A DNA stretch of 64,000 nucleotides from Bradyrhizobium sp. Arg816 (GTDB taxonomy: Bacteria > Pseudomonadota > Alphaproteobacteria > Rhizobiales > Xanthobacteraceae), in assembly GCF_029989365.1 (NCBI RefSeq), contig NZ_JAPRAQ010000001.1, positions 558,001-622,000 of the forward strand, given 5' to 3'. This document shows, in pieces, positions 46,016-54,832 of this stretch; the stretch's first letter is position 1, and each line of letters begins with the position of its first letter. The notes below the pieces were generated by a model. That model made no database searches. It was not told the DNA's origin and worked only from the letters and a program-made list of their open reading frames with translations. The position numbers were made by a program, and so were the translations under genes.

Positions 46016-46116
46016 GTCAAATACATCAAAAACCATCACCATTACCGTTTGACATGGTAGCTCTAAGCCGCAATTTTCGCATCAACATTGTCGCAGAAAC
46101 ATCAAATAACATCAAA
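46016..46116. promoter_or_regulatory. Cluster of ATCAAA/GTCAAA motifs in the divergent LacI-TRAP region
   Basis: GTCAAA at 46016-46021 is inverted against TTTGAC at 46048-46053, with about 32 bp centre to centre. ATCAAA also occurs at 46025-46030, 46101-46106 and 46111-46116; the last two lie in direct 10-bp phase. These are possible half-operators for the divergent LacI protein. The exact operator cannot be fixed by eye. Confidence 0.4.
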
Positions 46117-46137
46117 TCGCTGTTGGAGGAGAAGCCC

Positions 46138-47154
46138 ATGTCCCTGACCCGTCGGCGCGCCCTGCAAGCCCTGTCCGCCCTTCCCGCCGCGGGCCTGATC
46201 GGCGGTCTCTCGCGCCCGGCCCGGGCGGCCGAGTTTTCGCTGAAATACGGCAACAACCTGCCGCTGACGCATCCCCTCAACATCCGCGCCCAGGAAGCCG
46301 CCGACCGCGTCGCCAAGGAGAGCAATGGCCGGGTCGAGATCGTCATCTTCCCGAACAACCAGCTCGGCGGCGACACCGACATGCTCGCCCAGGTGCGCAG
46401 CGGCGCGCTGAACTTCTTCACGCCCTCCGCGCTCGTGGTCGCGACCCTGGTACCGGTCGCCGCGATCAACGCGGTCGGCTTTGCCTTTGCCGATTACGAT
46501 CAGGTCTGGAAAGCGATGGACGGCGGGCTTGGCGCGCATATCCGTGCCGCCATGGCCAAGGTCGGCCTCCATACGTTCGAGAAGATGTGGGACAACGGCT
46601 TCCGCCAGATCACCAGCGGCGCCAAGCCGATCGAGAGCGCCAAGGACATGGACGGACTCAAGATCCGCGTGCCCGTGTCTCCGCTCAGCATCTCCATGTT
46701 CAAGGCGCTGTCGTCCTCGCCGACCAGCCTGCAATTCAGCGAGGTCTATTCGTCGCTGCAGACACGCATTGTCGACGCGCAGGAAAATCCGCTGCCGATC
46801 ATCCAGGTGGCGAAGCTCTACGAGGTGCAGAAGTACTGCGCGATCAGCAACCACATCTGGGACGGCTTCTGGTTCATCGCCAACGCCCGCGCCTTCAACG
46901 CCCTTCCCGCCGACCTCAGGACCATCGTCAGCAACGCCATCAACGATGCCGGCTTGAAGCAGCGCGAGGACATCAAGGCCTTCAACGCGACCGTGCAGAC
47001 CGACCTCCAGAGCAAGGGAATGAACTTCACCAAGCCTTCGCCGGACTCGTTCCGCGCCAAGCTGCGCGACGGCGGCTTCTACAGCGAATGGAAAGGCCGC
47101 TTCGGCGACGAAGTCTGGGCGCTGCTCGAAGGCGCCGTCGGCAAGCTGGCCTGA
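46138..47154 (+). CDS. TRAP transporter substrate-binding protein (DctP)
   Basis: The 338-residue periplasmic receptor has a twin-arginine leader (MSLTRRRALQAL, cleavage after ARA near residue 31). The DctP fold follows: KYGNNLPLTHPLNIRAQEAADRV near the mature start and NGFRQITSGAKPIES in the middle. GGAGGAG lies just upstream of the ATG at 46138. It binds a carboxylate, most likely a sugar acid given the downstream enzymes, and hands it to the fused membrane protein encoded 5 bp later. Confidence 0.9.
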   Translation: MSLTRRRALQALSALPAAGLIGGLSRPARAAEFSLKYGNNLPLTHPLNIRAQEAADRVAKESNGRVEIVIFPNNQLGGDTDMLAQVRSGALNFFTPSALVVATLVPVAAINAVGFAFADYDQVWKAMDGGLGAHIRAAMAKVGLHTFEKMWDNGFRQITSGAKPIESAKDMDGLKIRVPVSPLSISMFKALSSSPTSLQFSEVYSSLQTRIVDAQENPLPIIQVAKLYEVQKYCAISNHIWDGFWFIANARAFNALPADLRTIVSNAINDAGLKQREDIKAFNATVQTDLQSKGMNFTKPSPDSFRAKLRDGGFYSEWKGRFGDEVWALLEGAVGKLA

Positions 47155-47159
47155 GCGCG

Positions 47160-49070
47160 ATGACGATCGCAGAGCATCAGATGACGGACTATCTGGCGGC
47201 GACCGCTCACCCTGCTTCCGATGCGGGCACGCGCAGGCTTGCGAGCGCCTTGGGCACCGTCGACCGCTGGCTCGGTGCGGTGGTCGAGACCGCCGCGGCC
47301 GGTGTCGTGCTGGTCGAGATCGGCATCATGCTCGCCGGCGTCATCATGCGATACGTCTTCCACAGCCCGCTGATCTGGTCGGACGAACTGGCCTCGATCC
47401 TGTTTCTCTGGCTCTCGATGCTGGGCGCGGTGATCGCGCTGCGCCGGGGCGAGCACATGCGCATGACAGGCCTCGTCAGCCATGTCGGCCCGGGCGCGCG
47501 CACCTTTCTCGACACGATCGCGGCGGTGGCGCCCCTAGCCCTGCTGGCGCTGATCCTGCATCCCGCCTTCGATTATGCGAGCGAGGAACAGGTCATCGTC
47601 ACCCCGGCGCTGGAGATCAGCAATGCCTGGCGCGCAGCCGCAATTCCCGTCGGGATGACCCTGATGGCCGTCGTCGCCGCGATCCGGCTCGCGACGCATC
47701 ACCGCCCCGCGTTGATCGTCGCGGCCCTCATCACCACCGCCGTCCTGATTGCCGCATTCTGGCTTGCCGGACCGCTGCTCGCCCCGCTCGGACGCTACAA
47801 CCTCATCATTTTCTTCGTCGGCGTGGTCGCAGCCAACGTGTTCGCCGGCGTACCGATCGCATTCTCCTTTGCGCTCGCGACCTTCGGCTATCTGGCGCTG
47901 ACAACCAGCGTACCGATGATGGTGATGGTCGGCCGTCTCGATGAAGGCATGTCGCACCTGATCCTGCTCGCGGTGCCGCTGTTCATTTTCCTCGGCGCGT
48001 TGATCGAAATGACCGGCATGGCGCGGGCCATGATCCAGTTTCTGGCAAGCCTGCTCGGACATGTCAGGGGCGGACTGTCCTACGTGCTGATCGGGGCCAT
48101 GTATCTGGTCTCCGGCATCTCCGGCTCGAAGATCGCCGACATGGCCGCGATCGCGCCCGTGCTGCTGCCGGAAATGCAGCGGCGTGGCGCCAAGCCCGGC
48201 GACCTCGTCGCGCTGCTGTCGGCCACCGGCGCGCAGACCGAGACCATACCGCCGAGCATCGTGCTGATCACCATCGGCTCGGTGACCGGCGTCTCGATCG
48301 CGGCGCTGTTCACGGGCGGGCTGCTGCCGGCCCTGGTCGTGGGCACCGCGCTCTGCGTGGTGGTGTGGCGGCGCTACCGGCATGAGGATCTGAGCCATGT
48401 GCGGCGCGCCTCCAAGCGCGAGATCGCAAAACTCACAATGGTCGCTCTGCCCGCCATCCTGCTGCCCTTCGTGATCCGCACTGCCGTGGTCGAAGGCGTT
48501 GCCACTGCCACGGAGGTCTCGACCATCGGCATCGCCTACGCCGTGCTGATGGGCCTTGTGGTCTACCGCCAGTTTCCCTGGCGGCGGCTGAAATCCATGC
48601 TGGTCGAGACGGCCTCGCTGACCGGCGCGATCATCTTCATCATCGGCTGCGCCACGGCGATGGCCTGGGGACTGACGCAATCCGGCTTCTCGCAACAGCT
48701 GGCGAAGGCGATGGCGGCGATCCCCGGCGGCGCCTACGGCTTCCTCGCGATCTCGATTGTGGCCTTCGTCGTGCTCGGCAGCGTGCTCGAAGGCATTCCG
48801 GCCATCGTGCTGTTCGGTCCCCTGCTGTTTCCGATCGCCAAGCAGGCCGGGGTGCATGAAGTGCACTATGCGATGGTCGTGATTCTCGCGATGGGCATCG
48901 GCCTGTTCGCGCCGCCGTTCGGCGTCGGCTATTACGGCGCCTGCGCGATCAGCAAGATATCGCCGGACGAAGGCCTCAAGCACATCTGGGGCTATGTCGC
49001 AGCCCTCTTCATCGGCCTCGCCATCGTCGCAGCCGTGCCGTGGCTGTCGATCGGCTTCCTCAAATTCTGA
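47160..49070 (+). CDS. TRAP transporter DctQ-DctM fusion permease
   Basis: The 636-residue membrane protein has residues ~30-190 as the small DctQ subunit (VLVEIGIMLAGVIMRYVFHSPLIWSDELASILFLWL), joined to a full DctM large subunit (~215-636; VPLFIFLGALIEMTGMA, SGSKIADMAAIAPVLLP, GLFAPPFGVGYY). Separate DctQ and DctM chains are the usual arrangement, with fusions in a minority. The ATG at 47160 follows the receptor stop by 5 bp. It imports the acid substrate using an ion gradient. Confidence 0.9.
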   Translation: MTIAEHQMTDYLAATAHPASDAGTRRLASALGTVDRWLGAVVETAAAGVVLVEIGIMLAGVIMRYVFHSPLIWSDELASILFLWLSMLGAVIALRRGEHMRMTGLVSHVGPGARTFLDTIAAVAPLALLALILHPAFDYASEEQVIVTPALEISNAWRAAAIPVGMTLMAVVAAIRLATHHRPALIVAALITTAVLIAAFWLAGPLLAPLGRYNLIIFFVGVVAANVFAGVPIAFSFALATFGYLALTTSVPMMVMVGRLDEGMSHLILLAVPLFIFLGALIEMTGMARAMIQFLASLLGHVRGGLSYVLIGAMYLVSGISGSKIADMAAIAPVLLPEMQRRGAKPGDLVALLSATGAQTETIPPSIVLITIGSVTGVSIAALFTGGLLPALVVGTALCVVVWRRYRHEDLSHVRRASKREIAKLTMVALPAILLPFVIRTAVVEGVATATEVSTIGIAYAVLMGLVVYRQFPWRRLKSMLVETASLTGAIIFIIGCATAMAWGLTQSGFSQQLAKAMAAIPGGAYGFLAISIVAFVVLGSVLEGIPAIVLFGPLLFPIAKQAGVHEVHYAMVVILAMGIGLFAPPFGVGYYGACAISKISPDEGLKHIWGYVAALFIGLAIVAAVPWLSIGFLKF

Positions 49071-49089
49071 AGATCATGGGAATCATGCA

Positions 49090-49629
49090 ATGAGCCGTTT
49101 TTTTGGTGAGATCCGGCAAGCCGGCTACGTCGTTGACGACATCGAGAAGGCCATGGATTATTGGAGCCGCGAGCTCGGCATCGGGCCGTGGTTCTATAAT
49201 CCGCGGGTTCCAATCGTGAACTACCACTATCGCGGCAAGGCCTATGAGCCGCACAATTCGGTGGCGCTGGCCAATTCCGGTCCGCTGCAGATGGAGCTGA
49301 TCCAGATCCGCAACGATGCGCCGTCGATGTATGCCGACTTCCTGAAAGCCGGACATAAGGGTCTGCAGCACGTCGCCTACTGGACCGAAGACTACGACGC
49401 CGATCTCTCCCGTCTCGAAGCCGAGGGTTTCAAGCCGGTCATGAGCGGCGAAGTCGGCGCGCGCGGACGCTTCGTCTATTTCGACACGGAATATCATCCG
49501 GGAACGGTGATCGAACTGTCTGAAGTCGCGGGACCAAAGGGCAAGATGTTCGATCTCATCCGCGCAGCCGCCAAAGGCTGGGACGGGCGCGACCCCGTGC
49601 GCCCGTTCCCCGATCTTACCAAGCTCTAG
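49090..49629 (+). CDS. VOC-family (glyoxalase/dioxygenase fold) protein
   Basis: The 179-residue vicinal-oxygen-chelate protein has two beta-alpha-beta3 modules (QAGYVVDDIEKAMDYWSRELGIGPW in the first; GLQHVAYWTEDYDADLSRLEAEGF in the second). His in QHVAYW and Glu in TVIELSE are candidate metal ligands. Members include methylmalonyl-CoA epimerase, glyoxalases and isomerases. It sits between the importer and the RuBisCO-like gene, so an epimerase or isomerase role on the imported acid is reasonable. The ATG at 49090 lies 19 bp after the permease. Confidence 0.85.
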   Translation: MSRFFGEIRQAGYVVDDIEKAMDYWSRELGIGPWFYNPRVPIVNYHYRGKAYEPHNSVALANSGPLQMELIQIRNDAPSMYADFLKAGHKGLQHVAYWTEDYDADLSRLEAEGFKPVMSGEVGARGRFVYFDTEYHPGTVIELSEVAGPKGKMFDLIRAAAKGWDGRDPVRPFPDLTKL

Positions 49630-49644
49630 ATTGTCTGCGCTCCC

Positions 49645-50853
49645 GTGACGCAAAATCCCGTTCGCATCGAAGCCGACTATCTGATCGAAACGCCTGAAGA
49701 TCCGCGTCTTGCCGCGGAAACCATGGCGGGCGAGCAGTCGAGCGGCACGTTCGTTGCGGTGCCCGGCGAAACGCCGGAGCTGAAAGCGCGTGCAGCCGCC
49801 CGAGTCGAGAGCATCGAGTTGCTTGATGCGATTTCCGCGCCGTCGCTCCCGGTCGCCCGCCCGATCAACCCCGATGGCCCCTGGAATCGCGCGCGGGTGA
49901 CGTTGTCATGGCCGCTCGACAATATCGGCGCGTCACTGCCCAATCTCGTCACGGCGATCGCCGGCAATCTGTGGGAGTTGCGCCAGCTGACCGGCCTGCG
50001 CCTGCTCGACCTGCGCCTGCCGCTCGCGTTTGCCGCCGCCTATCCCGGACCGAAGTTCGGCGTCGCCGGCACGCGCGAGCTGACCGGCGTCAGCGACCGT
50101 CCTCTGATCGGCACCATCATCAAGCCGAGCATCGGGCTCAGCCCCACCGAGACGGCCAATCTGGTCGCCACGCTGTGCGCGGCCGGCATCGACTTCATCA
50201 AGGACGACGAGCTGCAATCGGACGGCGCCTATTGCCCGTTCAACGAACGCGTGCGCGCCGTGATGCGCGTCGTCAACGACCACGCTGATCGAACCGGCAA
50301 GAAGGTCATGATCGCCTTCAACCTCACCGGCGAGATCGACCAGATGCGCCGCCGGCATGATCTGGTGCTCAGCGAGGGCGGCACCTGCGTGATGGCGAGC
50401 ATCAACTCGGTCGGGCTCGCCGGCATGGTCGAGCTCGGCCGCCACACGCAGCTTCCCGTTCATGCACATCGCAACGGCTGGGGCGCGCTGAACCGTCATC
50501 CCGCGCTCGGCTGGGATTATACGGCGTGGCACAAGATCTGGCGGCTGGCCGGCGCCGATCACATGCACGTCAACGGCATCGGCAACAAGTTCAGCGAGAC
50601 CGATGACAGCGTGGTCGTCTCCGCAAAGGCGGCGCTGACGCCGATGTTCGCGCACAAGCCATGCATCGCGATGCCCGTGTTCTCCTCGGGCCAGACGCCG
50701 GCTCAGGCGCTACCTACCTGGCGCGCACTCGGCTCGACAGATCTGATCTTCGCCGCAGGCGGCGGCATTCTCGCCCATCCCGATGGACCGGCCGCCGGCG
50801 TTGCCGATTTGCGCGCAGCATGGGACGCCGCGACGGCGAGTCCGCAGCCGTGA
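49645..50853 (+). CDS. RuBisCO-like protein (form IV), sugar-acid phosphate decarboxylase candidate
   Basis: The 402-residue RuBisCO-fold protein starts at GTG. The carbamylation/Mg site is intact: K186, D188 and E189 in FIKDDE (RuBisCO K201, D203, E204). Also kept are E30 (E60), N108 (N123), K160 (K175), H275-R276 (H294-R295), H308 (H327) and loop-6 K315 (K334). RuBisCO K177 is Ser162 here, so true carboxylase activity is not expected. Adjacent to a DUF1537 kinase, it fits the decarboxylase OiaX of D-apiose/apionate catabolism, which acts on 3-oxo-isoapionate 4-phosphate. Substrate identity is inferred, not shown. Confidence 0.87.
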   Translation: MTQNPVRIEADYLIETPEDPRLAAETMAGEQSSGTFVAVPGETPELKARAAARVESIELLDAISAPSLPVARPINPDGPWNRARVTLSWPLDNIGASLPNLVTAIAGNLWELRQLTGLRLLDLRLPLAFAAAYPGPKFGVAGTRELTGVSDRPLIGTIIKPSIGLSPTETANLVATLCAAGIDFIKDDELQSDGAYCPFNERVRAVMRVVNDHADRTGKKVMIAFNLTGEIDQMRRRHDLVLSEGGTCVMASINSVGLAGMVELGRHTQLPVHAHRNGWGALNRHPALGWDYTAWHKIWRLAGADHMHVNGIGNKFSETDDSVVVSAKAALTPMFAHKPCIAMPVFSSGQTPAQALPTWRALGSTDLIFAAGGGILAHPDGPAAGVADLRAAWDAATASPQP

Positions 50854-52214
50854 GCGGCGCGTCTGCCCTGCCCGACGGTCCACTCGTTGCTTTCTACGGC
50901 GATGATTACACCGGCTCGTCCGCGGCGATGGAGGCCCTCACCTTCGCGGGCCTGCCGACAATCCTTTTCCTGGAGACTCCGACGCCCGAGCGTCTCACGT
51001 CCGCCAGGCATTACCGCGGCATCGGCATCGCCGGCACGGCGCGCGCGAAGGATCCGGCCTGGATGGAGCAAAACCTTCCGCCGGTTTTCGCGGTGCTCGC
51101 AGGGATCGGCGCGCCGATCGCGCACTACAAGGTGTGCTCGACCTTCGACTCCTCGCCGCAGATCGGCTCGATCGGGCGTGCGATCGACCTCGCGGTGCCG
51201 CAGCTCGGCGGCGCTTGGCATCCGCTCCTCGTGGGATCGCCGGCGATGGGCCGCTATCAGATGTTCGGCCATTTGTTCGCGGCCGTGAATGGCGTCGGCC
51301 ATCGTCTCGACCGGCACCCGACCATGTCGCGTCATCCGGTGACGCCGATGGACGAGTCCGATCTCGGCCGGCACCTTGCAAGACAGACGGCACGATCGAT
51401 CGGACTGATCGACTTCGTCACCATGGTCAATGGCGGCGCGGATCTGGCGCTCATGCGCGCGAGGAGCGCCGGCACCGAGATCATCTCGCTCGACGTGCTC
51501 GACCAGGCATCGCTGATCGAAGCCGGCCGCCTGATCTGGGAACATCGCGGCGAGCGGCTCTTCGTCGCCGGTTCGCAAGGTGTCGAGCAGGCCCTGGTCG
51601 CCTATTGGCGGTCGGCGGGCCTGATTCCCGACAGCAAACCCGATCTGCGCCTTGCCGGCGTCGAGCGCATCGCCTGCGTCTCCGGCTCCTGCTCACCCGT
51701 CACCGCCGCGCAGATCGCGCATGCCGCGGACAACGGCTTCGACGTCGAGCGGCTTGATGCGGCGCGCGCCGTCGACGCGGCTGAATGGACCAGGGAGATA
51801 GGCCGCGCCGCTGAACGCGCGCTCACTGCACTCTCGTCGGGACGCGATGCGCTCCTGATCACAGCAAGCGGCCCCGACGATCCCGCCATCGGTGCGCTCA
51901 ACGCGGCCATCAAGGCGAGCGGCGCAACGGCGAGCGCCGTGAACGAGCGCATCGGCGCGGGGCTCGGCGAGGCGCTGGACTCGATTCTGGAAACCGCGCG
52001 GCTCCCTCGCACCGTGGTCGCCGGCGGCGACACGTCCGGCCATGCGCTGCAGGCAATGGGCATTTATGCGCTGACCGCGATCGCCCCTCTCGCGGAAGGC
52101 GCGCCACTCAATCGCGCATCATCGGATCGCGCGCATGCGAACATCGAGATCGCGCTCAAGGGCGGACAGGTCGGCGGGATCGATCTGTTCTGCCGGGCCA
52201 GAGACGGCGGTTAG
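50850..52214 (+). CDS. Four-carbon acid sugar kinase family (DUF1537) protein
   Basis: The 454-residue kinase has an N-terminal DDYTGSSAAMEAL substrate motif and C-terminal GGDTSGHALQAMGI nucleotide motif, both diagnostic of the DUF1537/OtnK family. GTG at 50850 overlaps the RuBisCO-like gene as GTGA, so the two are translationally coupled. Family members phosphorylate threonate, erythronate or 3-oxo-isoapionate (OiaK). Kinase then RuBisCO-like decarboxylase is the known order in apionate breakdown. Gene order here, kinase last, does not contradict that. Confidence 0.87.
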   Translation: MSGASALPDGPLVAFYGDDYTGSSAAMEALTFAGLPTILFLETPTPERLTSARHYRGIGIAGTARAKDPAWMEQNLPPVFAVLAGIGAPIAHYKVCSTFDSSPQIGSIGRAIDLAVPQLGGAWHPLLVGSPAMGRYQMFGHLFAAVNGVGHRLDRHPTMSRHPVTPMDESDLGRHLARQTARSIGLIDFVTMVNGGADLALMRARSAGTEIISLDVLDQASLIEAGRLIWEHRGERLFVAGSQGVEQALVAYWRSAGLIPDSKPDLRLAGVERIACVSGSCSPVTAAQIAHAADNGFDVERLDAARAVDAAEWTREIGRAAERALTALSSGRDALLITASGPDDPAIGALNAAIKASGATASAVNERIGAGLGEALDSILETARLPRTVVAGGDTSGHALQAMGIYALTAIAPLAEGAPLNRASSDRAHANIEIALKGGQVGGIDLFCRARDGG

Positions 52215-52267
52215 CCGTCACCGCAAGGCGATCGCGATCAGACCGATATTGGCCGTGAACTGCTGCT

Positions 52268-53293
52268 TCAACGGGCCGGCGGGATCAGGGCGCGCAGGAT
52301 GTCGGGCTTCCAGGCCTGACGGGCGCTGTCAAAGGCCGCGAAATCATGGTCGAACTGCCAATAGGCCCAGGCCCAGCCACGTCTGTCGGCGCTTCGCGCC
52401 ACGAACGACAGGTATCTCTGGCGGCTCTCGGATGGAGCCCTTTCGTACACCCCGAACTCGCCGAGATAAATCGGGCGCTTCTCTCGCTCCGACCACCCGC
52501 TGACCTTGTCGAAATCGGCGGCCGCCTTGGCTTCGTCGTCCGGACTGCCCCAATCCAGCGGCCCGATGCGCGCGAACGTCTCGGACCATGGCGCACCCTG
52601 ATGCGTGAAGCGTATCGGCGCGTAATAATGAAAGGTGACGACGAGATTCCTGTCGTCGGCGGGGAGAGCCAGATCGTCGATGGGAATCTCGTCTGTGTTG
52701 AGAACGGCAGCAATGACCCGCCGCTCGGAGTTGGTGCGGCGGATGATGCCGATACATTCGTTGAGGAGCGAATTCCAGCTGGCGGACGTCATCTGCCCCC
52801 CCGGCTCGTTCAAGACCTCGAAGACGAGCCTGGGATATCTTCCGGCATAGCGCTCGGCGATCTGCCGCCAGAATGCCCTGAGCTTCTCGCCGCATTCGGA
52901 TACATCACGCTGACAGACATGCGTGTCATGTTCGTCGACGATGGGAACGAGGTTCCTGGCGAGGATTTCCTCGATGACGGCATCAAGCCTTCTCAGCACG
53001 ACCTCATCCAGCACATTCGCGCGATCCATGAACTTGAAGCCGAAGAAATTGATCCTGACGTGCGAGAATCCGGCCTTTCTGATCGCCGTCAAATTGTCCA
53101 GACGGAACGGCGCGTTCTGACCGCCCTCCCAGATTCCGTCGTAACCGAGAATGTTGATCCCGCGCCCCAACCTTGCCGCATCACGAGGCGCGACCTGCCC
53201 GGCGCCATGGGCGTCGGAGAAGAATGATGCGACGACAAAAGCCGCTGCGGCAAGATTGAAGCTTCTCGACCAGCGAGCGCGGGGGGCGGTCAT
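52268..53293 (-). CDS. Secreted glycoside hydrolase family 5 (cellulase-like)
   Basis: The 341-residue GH5 barrel has a signal peptide (hydrophobic AAAAFVVASFF, cleavage near AHGAG at residue 31). GRGINILGYDG opens the barrel; the acid/base is E163 in LNEPGG and the nucleophile E279 in LGEFGVYE. HYYAP and AYWQFD are further conserved elements. It probably cuts or trims a beta-glucan or the exopolysaccharide made by this locus, as glycanases often do in synthesis clusters. It is followed on the same strand direction by nothing; upstream lies the ligase-like gene. Confidence 0.87.
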   Translation of the reverse strand: MTAPRARWSRSFNLAAAAFVVASFFSDAHGAGQVAPRDAARLGRGINILGYDGIWEGGQNAPFRLDNLTAIRKAGFSHVRINFFGFKFMDRANVLDEVVLRRLDAVIEEILARNLVPIVDEHDTHVCQRDVSECGEKLRAFWRQIAERYAGRYPRLVFEVLNEPGGQMTSASWNSLLNECIGIIRRTNSERRVIAAVLNTDEIPIDDLALPADDRNLVVTFHYYAPIRFTHQGAPWSETFARIGPLDWGSPDDEAKAAADFDKVSGWSEREKRPIYLGEFGVYERAPSESRQRYLSFVARSADRRGWAWAYWQFDHDFAAFDSARQAWKPDILRALIPPAR

Positions 53294-53314
53294 CTTGCTT
53301 CCATTCCGTAAGGG

Positions 53315-54601
53315 TTAGAAATCGGTCTCCGGCACCGGCCTGCACGTTGCAAGGAGGAAGGCCACCAGGAGCACCGACGTGAACATGGTCGAGCGAAGGA
53401 ACGTCGTCTCGGTGAAATTGGTCTGAAAGCTGAGGGCGACAAATCCGATGATGAGGGCACAGTGCGCCCGGTGGATCGATCGTGCGGAAATCAAATAGAG
53501 AACCTTGTTCGAGAACAGAAGAACGCTCGCGGCGAAAAGCACGTAGCCCAGGAATCCTGTTTCCATCAGAATCGCGATATAGCCGCTATGATAGTTGTCG
53601 AGCACCCAACCATGGTTCTGCTCGAAATAATCGTAGATCGACGGGATCGTCCAGAAGCCGTTGATTCCGAAGCCGAGCAGCGGCGCATCGTCGAAATGGC
53701 TTATCGCGTAGTGCCAGATGAAGGTCCGCTCGGTGAAATTGACGGTCGCATCGCCGATGTGGATGGCGTCGTAGCCCGTCGCGTAAAAATAGACGATCAG
53801 GAGGCCGGCCAGAATGCACATGACGAACGGCAGGATCGCATAGAGCCTCATGCAGCCGACCGACCACATCGACGTCACGAGCAGCGCACAAGCCGCCAGG
53901 GCGACAGCACCGGCGCCGCGCGATTCCGACGCGAGGACGCAGGTCGACGCCAGCAGGAACGCGACGAGGAACGCCAGCCACCCCTGCCCCGTCATCTTCC
54001 GGTAGCAAGAGAAGAACATCAGATACGCGCCGACAAAGCCCAGCGTCTGCTTCGATTCATAGACGCCCTGCCATTGACCATTGTGCATCCAGCTATGATC
54101 TACCCCGATATCGGGCACGGCGAGTGCGCAAAGCGCCGATGCGGCGACCAATATGAAGAGCCCGGAGGACGTCGCCTTCACGACATCGTCGATATCGATC
54201 CGCGTGATCATACAGAACGCGCCAAACGTCGTCATTGCAAGAGCGGCGCTCTTCATGATGGCTGCGGCATTCAGAGTGGTCCACAACACGGAGACGACCG
54301 CGAACGTGTAGAATGCGAGGAGCGCGATCAGATCGGGGTTGAACGCCAGCTGCAGGCGCGGGCGCACGAACGCGCTTGCGTAGATCAGGACGCTCCACAT
54401 CAACAGAGCGACCGCCTGTTGCAGATAAGTCAGTCCCGCCGGCAGTATCGCCGTATTGAATGTCCCCATCGACGCGACGACATTGACGGTGATCGATACG
54501 CAGATGACGAGCCTGGCGATCTTCTCGACGCCGGCACTGCGCGTCTTCCAGATCGCGCTCGTGAGTGCCTCGGAGGCTCTCTCGGTCTGCAGGATGGCCA
54601 T
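53315..54601 (-). CDS. O-antigen ligase/polymerase-like membrane protein
   Basis: The 428-residue protein has 10-12 transmembrane segments. The Wzy/WaaL-type signature lies late in the chain: ASESRGAGAVALA followed by ERTFIWHYAISHF and LLGFGINGFW before a long periplasmic loop. Proteins of this type polymerise repeat units or attach them to an acceptor. It lies 21 bp upstream of the GH5 gene on the same strand, so the two are probably co-transcribed. Together with the flippase at 57686 it suggests a Wzx/Wzy-dependent polysaccharide. Confidence 0.83.
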   Translation of the reverse strand: MAILQTERASEALTSAIWKTRSAGVEKIARLVICVSITVNVVASMGTFNTAILPAGLTYLQQAVALLMWSVLIYASAFVRPRLQLAFNPDLIALLAFYTFAVVSVLWTTLNAAAIMKSAALAMTTFGAFCMITRIDIDDVVKATSSGLFILVAASALCALAVPDIGVDHSWMHNGQWQGVYESKQTLGFVGAYLMFFSCYRKMTGQGWLAFLVAFLLASTCVLASESRGAGAVALAACALLVTSMWSVGCMRLYAILPFVMCILAGLLIVYFYATGYDAIHIGDATVNFTERTFIWHYAISHFDDAPLLGFGINGFWTIPSIYDYFEQNHGWVLDNYHSGYIAILMETGFLGYVLFAASVLLFSNKVLYLISARSIHRAHCALIIGFVALSFQTNFTETTFLRSTMFTSVLLVAFLLATCRPVPETDF

Positions 54602-54832
54602 GAGGTGACTTTCCCTTAAGCTTGGTTAATTATCTGCTACTGCGGGTTGATCTCCCGAGCCCCGGCACCACGAAATCTCGAAACTTCGGGGGATCGATAA
54701 CGATACGGCCCCTGCTCGATGCGTTAATGCAAATCGCACCCCGCTGGTGCCTCGGCCGTCACGACCCTGCTATACAGGCGCGGGATCCGGCTCGATCGAC
54801 TTCTCCGGGTTATCTGGTTTCCGTGGTCACGC

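Noticed and set aside
47535..48983. Long minus-strand open frame (482 codons) opposite the TRAP fusion permease
   Set aside because: The translation is dominated by His, Arg, Asp and Gln, the usual shadow of a hydrophobic membrane-protein gene, and the plus strand is clearly coding.
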